Shown: in pieces, positions 15,001-25,844 of the stretch
How positions within the stretch are numbered: the stretch's first letter is position 1
How the letters are laid out: the number at the start of each line of letters is the position of its first letter
Origin: Diploscapter coronatus
Taxonomy: Eukaryota; Nematoda; Chromadorea; Rhabditida; Rhabditidae
Assembly: GCA_964036155.1 (NCBI GenBank)
Contig: OZ038423.1
Location: 63,131,249 to 63,195,248 of the forward strand
DNA: 64,000 nucleotides
Direction: 5' to 3'
The notes under the pieces: generated by a model
The model's input: the letters and a program-made list of their open reading frames with translations, nothing else
Databases searched by the model: none
Told to the model about the DNA's origin: nothing
Translations under genes and position numbers: made by a program

Positions 15001-18000
15001 GAATGAAGAAAGGCAATGACGCTTACTTATAGCTGCTCAAAATTAACAAAGCGGTTATTCAGTCAAAGATCATTAACACCGATATTCGAGTATATTGAAG
15101 ATGGGTGTATGCCACTGCGCACCGAAGTTCGCTTTAGTATGTCATTGCGCATCGAACGTTAAATTAGGATATTCCTAACAAAAGAATCCCTTTAAAGCCT
15201 GACTTTCTATGAAAACGTCTTATTGAAATGAGCAAAATTACACCAAGTATATTCAAGTAAGTCGATGAAGATATGTTCAACTAATTTACGATTTTACTTG
15301 AATTTATCCTGCCTTACCTCACCCTACCTTATCCTTACCTACCCACCCTTCTTTTCTATAATATCCTAGAAGCTTCGATTGTAATTTACGTAATCATATC
15401 ACATTAGTGGCGGTTTGATATAAACAATTTCATGATGCTTGAAATGTCTACAGCTTGTGACAGAATGACGTGCAGTACCCGATACATAACTCCTCCTATG
15501 GAGGTATTAGTTCGGTACGCAATGACCATTCCCCATTAAAGATCATCAATCAAAATGTTGGAAGATCGCAATGAAAAAACTATCCATCTCAAAGTTACCA
15601 AGTAACGAAAACCTTTGATAATAATTCCATTTGATCAAACAGTTATAGGAACATCTGAGCAAGATAACGTTTTATTATTAGAATAGACCAAAACTCCATC
15701 CATCCGATTACAAAATTACTCTCCACTACAATTTCAACCATCAATGTTTTATCCCGAATTTAGAATTTCGGTAAATCAAACGACCGTACCTTGACAAATG
15801 TTTCATCGACTTTGACATCTTTGGGTGATGGACTGGCGTGATTAGAGTGATTGTGGGAAGAATTCGCGCGATCGGAAGACGGAAATCTGACTGGAGCCGA
15901 GATTTTCCTTTTCTGCTCCTGTTCCGATGTACCACAGAACACTTTGTTGCCAGTGTAAATGGTCATTCCGCACCAAAACGAGCAGCATGGCTCGCAGCCT
16001 TCGTGCTCATAGATATAAGACATGTCAGGCTCCGATTTTTCTCGCCTACAAAAGGACTTAAAGTTTCTTCAGATTGAATTCACGACCTCCATCACAAAGT
16101 ACGATAATTTACACAACGATCTCAACTCACAACGACAACCACTCCATCTAACTCATTTACCTCGGCCCTTTGCAAACTCCATCCCGATATCTCCTGCAAC
16201 CCCTCCTAGTGCCGTGATGTATCAGAATCTGTTGCCCGATGGGTCGAAAATCGACATCCGCAAAGACAGGCCCGCCTTTGTCGCGGTACTTGGGTTTCAG
16301 CGGGCCATCGGAGTCATTGTCCGATGGCATCAATTCAATTACACCTAGAATGGGGTGTGGTAATTGATTCGCTAGTTAAAATTACTGCAAAATCAACGAA
16401 AATAAGATGATTATCGTATGCCTGAGATTAAAACTGAAGAAAGACCGGGGATATAGTAATTGCCGTAGTTGAGCTACAGCCGTCTGTCTGCGTGTCTGTG
16501 CTCTCCCGGTCTATGTCTCTATCCCCTCTATCTCTCTTCAGATATGATTCATACTTTCTACGCCTCTCTGCTCTCTCATTTCTCAGTCCTATTTCCCTTC
16601 AAGGAAGATTAAGCCTCCCCTTTCCAGTGGCCACTCTGCTCTTTTCCTCCTTCTTCTATATTCTCTCGTAATTTTGAGGCAACCCCGCCTCTTTGAAGGA
16701 ATGAGGGAATGCCGAGTGTGCAGAGAGGCTACAAAAAGGAGAGATCGTGAGAGAATTTAGTATATCGGGAGAAATATAATGGGAGATAAAAAGGGGGTAA
16801 GCAAAAGCATAAATAGAAACAGCCGGGTGAGTCATCGCGTCATGGCTGAAAGGGAGGGAGAATACGAGGGATGTCGTACAAATTACAGCCCTGCATATTC
16901 AGCCCTTCTCAGAAATCAACAGCTAATGAAAAGTAAAGGATTAGTGCTTAGTTTTTCACGTAATGATGAATGGGCTCGACTAATTTCGTCCTATTCAAAC
17001 GTTTTCTAACTCATAGAACAGTCCAAGTCTAATTCCTCATTTTTTCTACTTCCCTATAAAGTAAGTGGTAGTTTCTTCGTGCAAGAATACTTGTTTTTGT
17101 CGAGAAGAAAACACCTGCAGGGTTTGTCTGTGCATAGAAAATACGAATACGAATACGAATACGCATTCGATAGGCAAATGCAGAGCTGGGAAAGGGGAAA
17201 TTAAAGTTTGTCTCAACATTTCCCTCTCTACCCGCTTGTCGGTCAATCATACCAATTTATCAGCTACTTAATCACCGTCTCGGGTATAAACGTAACTTAG
17301 CGTCCTTTATTTTTTTTCTACAGAATGATTCTTGCTCGCGTCTACGCAATTCCTTACGAATTCTTATTATGCTATATATGACTTTTCGAAGAAACAGATA
17401 AGGATTCAGAGAAAAAGTTCTATGAGCTAATCCCTGAATGATGAAAGAATAAAAAGATTCAGCCGTCAGTCAAAGCTTATCCCTTTTCCAGACAAATGAA
17501 TTCGCAACACATTTAGCTTGTTTTTCTTCTTCAGTTTCGCCGAATATTATTCATCTTTCCGTTGAAGTCTGATCTTTCTGTTCTCTTGCGCAAAAATGAA
17601 CTAAAACTTCATGAAGTGATAATCTCATAAATATCAGTGGGAATATTTCTTCGTACTTTTAATAAAATTCAGGCTTATTAATCCAAGATACAAGATGAAT
17701 GATATCCTAACCAAAATATGTATCATTGCAGGAAAATTAGACAGACACAAAGAAATTAAAACTTGGGGAACTGCAAGCAAGAGATTTTTGCAGGAAGCCA
17801 CGTATAGAAGCAATAAGTAATGCAATGAAATCCGTCTGATCCCAGTTTAGAAAGAATAAGATTTCATCGAGAATCAAGAATCACGCTTTCTTATGAGCAG
17901 CACGTAGAGTTAGCCAACCATGACGAATTCGACTACAACCCCGCCCAAACTAGTCTACCCCGTTCTTTGCATTTTTCATACAAAATAAAAAATAGACTAA

Positions 18001-21000
18001 GAAATACCCGAATACTTGGCTCCAACTGCAGCGAATATGGCTGGTTCTGGTACATTTGAATCTCCCGAATCAACTCAGAAATGCGTCGGCACTTGAGGAA
18101 GGACACCAGCACTCGCCTGTTGTGAGCTGTCGGCGACTGACCGTCCACTGTTGTCGATTCCTGAAATTAAGAACATTTGGAAAGAATAGGAAAATGGCCA
18201 GCTCTAATTCGAATATGAACTATTACCATTTCGTAGATTTTAGAGATCATCATCCAAAATTTTCTTGAAATGACAATCCAGATCTATATTATCTAGTGAT
18301 CTTTCAATGAAGGAATGATGAAGACAAGAATCGAGGAGTAAAAGAAAGAAATTTGATAAGCGGCAATTAACACCTTGATTTCAATCGAAATATCGACATA
18401 TTTCGATTTTGATGAATCAATAAATAACTTTACGTCAATTTCGATATTACGTAGTACACGCCTTGTAATTTCAAATATATCCAGGATGACCTTGTCCCAG
18501 TTGGTTCCTTTGAAAATAAAAATCGAAAAGCAAAAGATTAAAAAGTTAATCTTCACAATTTACTCTGCGTTTTGAAATCATTATAATTTCCTACCGGCGT
18601 TTTCATGTCTTTGACTCCAGGCGACTTCACGAATGTGCTGTTACCAGCTTCGAAGAAGAAAATACTCGAGAGATAGTGACCGAAGAAAGGCACGCAGGGA
18701 GGGTTGATTGTCTAAAGAAAATGTGATAAAATCGTTCAAAAATTAAACAAAAAAATCTAAACCTGAAGCCTTTTCTGCATTTCCTGCCACCTCGGCTCGC
18801 AAAGAGTCACAAATCGATCGTACGATTTCTGCTTTTCGTTGTCGAGCCTCTGAGATTAAAGATTTGAAAAAATTCGTCGCAAAATGCAAATTTTCTTACA
18901 CTCCAACACCACGAAAGTCGATGTACACAGGACGAATTGAGTGCAGAGAGAAAGGCAACCAGACCTGTGAAATTGTGCAGTTCCTCGAAGACTGACATCA
19001 CCTGAAACATCATTTATGAAAGAAATGAAAACGAAAATTCTTTGAAACCAGCATATTTGAAATTGAAATTAAAAAGATAGTGAAATTTCGAAACGTCTTG
19101 CTTCAAATCAGAGCCGAGAAATATGGAGACTTGTTCGTTTTCACGCAGTAATCTTGCAATCTTTGCTTCGGTTTTGTTTTGAAAATTTCTTATCAAGTAT
19201 GCCTTCGTTTTGCTTTCATTAATAGCGTGTCAATACGATTCAGCCTGCTAACATATAAGAATAAGATGACAAAATTCTTACATCAAGTGCTCGATTAAGC
19301 ATTGCCACTCTTTCCTCCAAGGATTCCGTCTCCACGATCGAGCGAGATACCCAGTAGGTCAGCTGAAAATCATAATTCTAAGAAAAGTGGTAAATAAAAA
19401 ATACCAAAGTGGAATGATCAGTCAGTTTGAGCAATTGGGGACTTTTCCTGTACTTGTCGTGCTTCGTCCACGCGGCACCGACCAACTTGAAAAATAAGCT
19501 TTTAAAGCTTCGAAATTCCGGGAATTCTTACCTCGATCGGTTTGATCGCCCGATACAAATCGAAATGCAGAAGTGTCAACTGAAAATATGATATTGGAAA
19601 TTAATTCAAGGAAAAACTCTGACCTGTCGCCCGATTTCAAGAGGATGCAGTGTGAGCAGATCGTAGTTGGCGAAGTCGCCTTTGCGAGCTGTGTGCCATA
19701 CAACCTGAAACAATATCAAAATTAGAAAAGGATCAACTCTGAAATGACAGTATTTTCGACAACAAAATACGAAAAGTTAAACATAGCCTTCTGAGTATAT
19801 GAAGAGTAAGTCACAAGGAATGCGCAAACAGGTGTAAACCACGGATCTTGCTCAAAACTGGTGGGTTACATCTAAACCGAATACGCTGAACACGTTAGTA
19901 AAGTAAAAAACAAAGCTAAAGGTCCAAAATAGTACCGCAATTTGGTTGCGAATTTCCCTTTGTTATCGCAGCGAATATGGCATTTTCAACGCTCGATTTT
20001 ACAATGCAAGCTAGCTTTGAATTTCTGCTGATGCATTGTAAAGTGAGTGGTTCAAATTCGGAGCTAGTCGGGACCTTTAGCGTTTTCTGACTTGATTATC
20101 GTGATCAGTGTGTTCGATTGGGGTTACCTGCCGACTTTGAGCATGATTCGTCATTTACATACAGTTTGCACTTCTTGTCAGATAGGAAAAGTTCGTCGTT
20201 ATTTAAAAATCTTGTTGTCAAAAATCATGTCACTTCTCAACTGCCCAAAAATTCCGTGAAGTATTAGAAAATTTTAATTGATCCTTTGTCTGTCAAGGAA
20301 TGAAATTGGAAGAGAAAATGTTTGATGATAAAAAATTTTTAAAAATAAATAAATTACCTCAGGCTTCTTCGGCTGGAAACTGTTCGTCGTGGTTCCATTT
20401 GCCCTGTTTGCACTCGAGTTGCCGGCAGACAAGGGAGTGGATGCGATTCCCGTCGGGCCTGGAGTCGAAACGCCGTTGAACGAGCCATTCAAAGAGGTGT
20501 TCAACGAGGCATTCAACTGCTCCTCTCCATACACGAAGGCTGTGTTCACATGGCCATCCTCAAATGAAAATTCATTTTTACAAGTCTATTTGGCAAATTT
20601 ACAACACTGAATCATGAAAAACGTGCAAAATAGAGAGGTATGATTAGAGAGGATTGTCTTAGCAGTAAGTCTAATGGAATATGTCATGCATGTTCAATTG
20701 GTGATTTCCAAAGGTCTCTCTACCTGTGGTTTATCCTTTTCCGCTAGCTGATTCAATCGCTTGTCGATGGCAGCCTAAAACGTTATAATGATCTAATGAA
20801 AAGAAGAATTTAGCCCACCAGAATCAACTTGCAGAATTTCCTGTGCTGATTGGTGAGTTTCTGACTAGGTTCCATGGATTTCTGTAGGAACTTCTGCAGC
20901 GCGAGCAGCAATTCTCTGTCGTTATCGAAGTCGTACCAGTGGCACTTGACCCACTGATTCATCACATTCAGCACTCTGCAAATGCACATCTTTAGTAAGA

Positions 21001-24000
21001 TCAAGGAAATATCTCGTAATACCTCAGTTGAATGGGCCTCTCATATTCCTTTCTAAATCGTTGGAAGCTTTGTTCGGAGTGAGGTGAGTGCAGGTTTGTG
21101 CCTGACAGACCGTGGGACTGCACTGTGTCGTAGCGACCAGCCAGAGGACCACCTCTGAAACGCTCGAAAGTTTTTAATATGCTATAGCTTGACAAAACAG
21201 CTTTTTTCTTTAGTCTGAATCTTCATTGCAGATTCACGTTCCGCAAAAATATACAAATTTCGAATTTATGCCTTTTTCAAAGGGGAATGCAATTACCGCA
21301 TTTCTTGTTGATTTTGCAACCTCTGGGGCACAGGGACATAGAATCTCTCGATGAGCATGTTGAGCAGCTCCGAAGGAGTGCAGAAGGAGCGGTACGAAAT
21401 CAGAAAGGTCTGCACGAATTTGTTGTCCGTATATCTGGAAGAGAAGAATGATAAAAACATAAATGAAGATATTAATAATCAAGCAAGTCCTTCCAACTTG
21501 AATTCATTAAGAAGTCTACTTTTCGGGAAATTCAAAATTCATATTGGATGCTACTTTGTTCACTTTAGTGAAAAGCCCGCCGTTCAACATCACTATTTGA
21601 ATTTTAAAAATTAGATTCGAGCAAAGTTTCTTCCTAGGTTTGTAAAAATGCTAGTGATAAAGTAAAAAAAAAAAAAAACTAACTGATGATAAGTAAGCCT
21701 CTCGACGAGTTTGACCACTGTTCCCGTTTTGATGACAGGAATTCCAGAAGACGTTGTGTAATCCTCGAAGGAAATGTTCTCTTCATTGTCTGGCTCCGCA
21801 AATCTGCGATAGATTATTTGAAAATAATAATAATAGAAAAACTTACTTGTATTGCTCAAGCGAGGGCAGAACCAGAGGAATTCGCTTTTCTTCTTCCTTC
21901 AGGTAGTTGTCCAGAATACGATCGAGAACGCTGAATTTGATTGTTAATAAGATTGCCCATTTAAAAACGATCTAAATCCAGGTTTTCAAGAGAACATGAA
22001 AATCTTCAAATTCAGGAAAAGAGGATAAAGAAGTTTCAAGCGTCCTGAAAAGCGGTTGCAGTAAAAAAAAATTCGTTTGGGTCCGATTTAACTCATTCCG
22101 AATTCAAGGTTTACCTCCTCGTTGTAGCCTTGACAAAGACTTCCATCCACTGCTTCTTTTCGTCCTCCGTCTTGCAAATGATCGTGAAGGAACGAGAAGT
22201 GGAACGCTCTCGATAATCCAGTCGGAATGCGTGTTGCAGATCTTGAAAAAATCAAATTCTAGATTGCAGCAAGACTCAGGAAATTAAGATTGAGCTTTCA
22301 ATTTCGAAACGTCTTGTACAATTTCGATATATCTTTCATGGTTCAGATTTTCATCTCAAACAAAATTCAATTCTTATTTTGGATACTCCAGAAATTAATA
22401 TTAAACGTTCTTTGAAAGAAAATAACTCCCTACCTCCATCATTTTCGATGTCCACAACATCAATCCACTGCACAGACAGGCGTTCTTTGAATTTAAGCGT
22501 TTTGTGTTTCTTGCACATCACAACCAACTGATCGAACAGGAAAATGTGTCTGAAACAAGAAGCGTAAAATTTATCCAGATTAAAAAATACCTCTCCGTCT
22601 TCCATCCAGATTTGCGCAAAATTTCAGGTGAAAATGTGAGGGAGGGACGCAGAATATGCACATCGCCTTCTGAACATCAGCAAAATGAAGAATAAGAGTT
22701 CAATCAAAGAAAATGAGTACCTTTGATGAGTTCCGAGCATTTCTTAGCTATTGAATCTCCAATGAACCCGTCGATGCTCTCCTGAATGGCCTTAAGTCGT
22801 TTGACCTGGCAGATTGGCGAGTCGTTGCGGTTCAGAGCCTCGCTGAAATAAATAACGAAATTTATGACTACTTTAAAGTTCGCTCAATTCCTCCTCTTCA
22901 ACACTCAATTTCAATCATGTGGACTTTTTAAATTGACAATGAAATGGTTGAATTGCTCCCGGAAAGGTCCAAATTTATCGTTATAAAAATATTCTTACAT
23001 GGAAGCCTGAATGTTAGCCTTCAAATCAGGCAACTCCTGACATCTCTGTTCGAGGGCAGATTTGACCTTGCTCAGTTCGACTCTGCAATTCTTCAACTCG
23101 TCTCGATCATCTTCACTAGAAGTCAATCGAAGCAGGCGCTGAAAATCAGATATAAAAGGGCCTTTTCATCAAATTCAATGAACAAAATCCACATATGAAG
23201 GAATGCTGAAATGTCCATCTCTCAAAATCTTTTTTCTCTAACCCATTCACTTTCAAAGTATTCAGAGTGAAAATTTTCTCACATTAACATATTCGACGTA
23301 TCGAAAGAAGTGCAGGATGGGGAGATGGAGCAGATGCGGTAGCACGTATTTGACTGTCAGACGGAACGAGCTACCGTCCAAAGAGCTGTTGTCGTAACGG
23401 TCTTCTGACTGAAAACTTCGTATTTTATTTTTAAAAAGTGAAGAATTAAGAAGCTGAATATTAAATTTTCGCTATTCGAAACCAAAATTACACTTCCTTG
23501 ACTAATAACTTTAAAAAAAAATTACCCCAAATAGTGATGCAAATACAGGACTGTTGAGAATCTGATTGATGATTCTGTCAATTGCCGGGCTTAGCAGCTC
23601 TTCAGAATCACTGTCATCTGTTTCGCGAGCTATGTACGTCAGATACCTGAACGAGAAAATATGGAATAAGGTTTTAGAATGCCCCAAAATCTTCACTTCA
23701 TCTATCGAAATAGAGACTTAGAAAATTCATCTATTTTTTTTTATCAATTTTTTCATCCCCAAAAAGATTTCGTACTTTTCAGGAAATCTATCTAAAAATG
23801 AAAATAAAGGAATCTCTTACGCATTAAACTCGAGTGCCTCAGCGAGATCCCATAGTCCCATACCGACGGTGGGTGCATCGCTCATCTCGATCGCGTCCTC
23901 GAGAGTTCGCTCCACTTTCATCGTCAACTCGTGAATGTCTGCCAGATTCCCACACAAAACGCGGAGAAGGGCCTGGAAACATCGAATGGGTTTAACATTT

Positions 24001-25836
24001 ACGATAAATTTCGCGATACCTTTGTATCCTCTCCCGCGACAGATTCAAGTCGACGTCGGAAAATGTTGATCCGATTCAGCTCTCGAAGATAGGACCGTTC
24101 GTCCTTCAGGAATTCATTTGCGACCTGAACAAAGAACATCTTGCCAAGTCTATACATTGTTAACAGAAGTTTACGATGAGAAGAAAAACCACGAGTTTTC
24201 CCACAAAATTAACGAAAGGGTGAACACTTTTCAGGATAATAATCGAATTTACCGATTCATAGGTGGCAACGACTTGACTCGGCATGCTGAAGTGAGCAGC
24301 GACTGGACTTGTGGGAGTGAGTCCGGGAGTCTTTGGCGGTTGGCCTTCCACGCCATCGAAGGGGTCGAAATCGTGGAAATTCGAGAGGAATCCACCTGGG
24401 GAGGAGCTCTCATTCAGCGCTTCATCTTCATTGTTCAACTTGAAATTCAGCTCCATCAAAGCCTGCAAAAATGAAAAAATGTGTTTTCCTCGAAACTCAC
24501 AAACCCGATCTCCATTGAGCGAAATCTTCAAATCGTGGAGAGTGATCTTGTTTTCTGCATTGCGAATGTTCTTCACGTAATTGCCTGTTCGACGCAAAAT
24601 GTCCTGCAAAATTGCAATGGGGAAATATCAGATTTTGAATTAAGAAATGAAAAGGGACCATAATAAACGTGAAGAAGAGACTTCATCTCATTTAGTAACG
24701 TCCAGTAATATGAATGTTCTTCTCAAAAGTTCAAAGTTCCAACCTCGGTCAAACTCTCGCAAACACTCAGAATGTAGACGGCCATTCTTTCGATTTCCTT
24801 GTCCTTTTCCCGTTCTCGTTCACGTTTCTCCTTCTCACGAAAACCGAGGTTCTCCTGAAATTTCAGATCCGAGGCGTTTGAAATTTTTTATGGAAACGAT
24901 CTTCTCTAATCAGAAATAGAACCTTCACGGAAGGAGCTTTCGAAAATCAGTTCGACATTGAGTATTCACAATCATCATCATACAATACCTTGATCAGAAT
25001 GGCCAATTTGTTCTGAATCATGAGCGCCTGTTTGACTGCAGCCGACTTTGACAGCTTTCTTGGGGGCGCATAATTGTGCATCATGTCCCAGGCCTCCTAC
25101 AAAATAATTCATCGACAAAAGCTAGGCGAAATTCGTGTTCTGATCATTCTTTATCTTCAATACAAAATGCTCTTGAAGCCTTCGAAGTCTTTCCTTTCAA
25201 CTGATAGAATTATAAAATCAAGATGCATACTCTCGTGATAGAATGGAGTCCTTTGGGGAAGAGTTTCTGAGCCAAACGATCCATCTCCACGACTGTGTGA
25301 GGACGCTGCTCCAGCAGATCCGTTATTATCTGAATTAGGGGAAAATAGTAATCCACTAGGAATGGAAAAAGATGGCATACCAATTCGAGAAGCTCTCGAA
25401 TGTGATGCACCGCATCTGTCTCGATCGCCATTCCTGGATGCACATTATTGCAAATCTGAAAAGTAACCTCCTTATTTTAGCTCTTTGCATATGAATACGA
25501 TAACCTCTTGTAAATTCCAGATATTTTAGCAAGTAGGAGCAAAACAGACGAAAATTAGGTGGCATATACAAGATTCTTACTCCAAATTTGGGAGTTTTCT
25601 TTAGCAGCTGTTTCGCGCAAATTCAAATGCCTATCTGCGAAGGCCAAGACAAACATACTATTCAAACAAAGCATCAAATTACGATAATCCATTGCCCTTC
25701 AATAATTATTGTAATTTACAAGTACCTGATAGATTCTGTCGATGAAGACATGGGAATCGGCGCCGGGCGATCGAATGAGCGGCACGCGCATCGACAAAGA
25801 AGCCGTGTCGCACAGCGAGGAGGCTGCCGTATGCAT
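1..25836 (-). CDS. sos-1: Son of sevenless Ras guanine nucleotide exchange factor (3' end outside window)
   Basis: SOS loads GTP onto Ras downstream of receptor tyrosine kinases, bound to Grb2/SEM-5 through its proline-rich tail. Exons 5'->3' (start-end): 25836-25726, 25607-25581, 25455-25381, 25329-25231, 25096-24989, 24854-24744, 24603-24505, 24462-24253, 24124-24020, 23972-23821, 23646-23526, 23408-23283, 23138-22999, 22842-22721, 22669-22591, 22549-22434, 22241-22115, 21930-21847, 21803-21684, 21434-21297, 21154-21023, 20975-20819, 20774-20724, 20558-20358, 19704-19624, 19579-19532, 19485-19405, 19362-19282, 19001-18900, 18849-18763, 18711-18595, 18160-18008, 2015-1890, 1838-1478, 513-374, 325-211, 50-<1. 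All phases agree and the first 32 exons give 1187 codons. Approximate domains: histone folds 1-215 (GNYVKNIR), DH 281-470, PH 510-645 ([10 protein letters not shown]), REM 680-865 ([13 protein letters not shown]), Cdc25 935-1187 ([20 protein letters not shown]), then a Pro-rich SH3-binding tail (RRPPPPIP) with an Ala7 run. The start follows a TTTTCAG acceptor at 25844, probably a trans-splice site. The 1478/513 junction is the least certain. Confidence 0.95.
3049..3158 (-). CDS. Orphan exon-like block inside the sos-1 intron
   Basis: A 110-base block has a good acceptor (TTCTTTCTAG) and a GTAATT donor, and is more GC-rich than its flanks. At least two frames are open: one gives [15 protein letters not shown], another gives a Cys-rich peptide ([13 protein letters not shown]). 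No homology is recognised. It could be a downstream exon of the nested gene at 15.8-16.3 kb, but that needs a 12.6-kb intron, or it may be chance. Confidence 0.25.
6676..6693. repeat. SINE target-site duplication, left copy
   Basis: The sequence ACTAATTTCCTGCTTAAA lies immediately before the SINE head and recurs identically after its A tail. Confidence 0.9.
6694..7007 (+). mobile_element. tRNA-derived SINE with poly(A) tail
   Basis: The 5' end is tRNA-like. An RNA polymerase III A box (TAGCGCAGTGG, 6703-6713) is followed about 35 bases later by a B box-like AAGTTCGCCCCCC (about 6743-6755). A tRNA-unrelated body of about 200 bases follows, containing GGACGGGCC and AGGCCGAC. It ends in an uninterrupted A tract of at least 27 bases (to 7007). 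The element is flanked by the same 18-base direct repeat. Long A tail, A and B boxes and target duplication are hallmarks of SINE retroposition by LINE machinery. I see no second copy in the window. Confidence 0.9.
7008..7025. repeat. SINE target-site duplication, right copy
   Basis: Identical 18-base copy of the left flank, directly after the poly(A) tail. The perfect match suggests a fairly recent insertion. Confidence 0.9.
15098..15540. repeat. Inverted-repeat element, about 440 bp
   Basis: The left arm (about 15101-15127, ...ATGCCACTGCGCACCGAA) matches the reverse complement of the right arm (about 15511-15537, TTCGGTACGCAATGACCAT) at roughly 20 of 25 positions. A degenerate direct copy of the arm (CATTGCGCATCGAA) lies at 15142. 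This could be a decayed non-autonomous DNA transposon. No clear target duplication was found. Confidence 0.45.
15790..16344 (-). CDS. Partial unrecognised gene nested in the sos-1 intron (two exons)
   Basis: I do not recognise this gene. Exon 16344-16161 has a CATTCTAG acceptor and a GTAAATG donor. Exon 16045-15790 has a TTTTGTAG acceptor and a GTACGG donor. They join in frame (phase 2) into about 145 codons without a stop. The first in-frame ATG is at 16330 and reads [20 protein letters not shown], so the first exon may be the translation start. The second exon has a Cys/Trp-rich segment ([17 protein letters not shown]), then a Ser/Lys/His-rich stretch, ending ...[10 protein letters not shown] at an open donor, so more exons must follow to the left. 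The entry phase (1) does not match the preceding sos-1 exon (phase 0), so this is not a sos-1 cassette exon. GC content is well above the surrounding intron. Confidence 0.55.
17140..17164. repeat. ATACGA hexanucleotide microsatellite
   Basis: About four tandem copies of ATACGA in the large sos-1 intron. A comparable GAAATC run is at 26261-26283, upstream of sos-1. Confidence 0.8.
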
Positions 25837-25844
25837 TTTCAGCC

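Larger units (their letters stand above)
2016..18007 (-). other. 15,992-bp sos-1 intron between the Cdc25 domain and the proline-rich tail
   Basis: The exon ending in ...LEPSIR has its donor at 18007. The next SOS-like residues, [10 protein letters not shown], start at 2015 after TGCTTTCAG, in the same phase (0). No SOS-like coding sequence was found between them. The intron is mostly AT-rich and carries a SINE, a two-exon fragment of another gene, one orphan exon-like block, an inverted repeat and small open frames. Stretches 2.2-3.0, 3.2-6.6, 7.1-10.1, 10.3-15.0 and 16.4-18.0 kb show nothing I can support as a gene. Most other introns of this gene are under 150 bases. Confidence 0.85.

Noticed and set aside
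18293..18556. 87-codon minus-strand frame ([19 protein letters not shown]) as an extra sos-1 exon
   Set aside because: The exons at 18711-18595 and 18160-18008 join directly in phase and match SOS; including this block would need phases that create stops.
24118..24474. 118-codon plus-strand frame within sos-1
   Set aside because: Shadow of the minus-strand sos-1 exons at 24462-24253 and 24124-24020.
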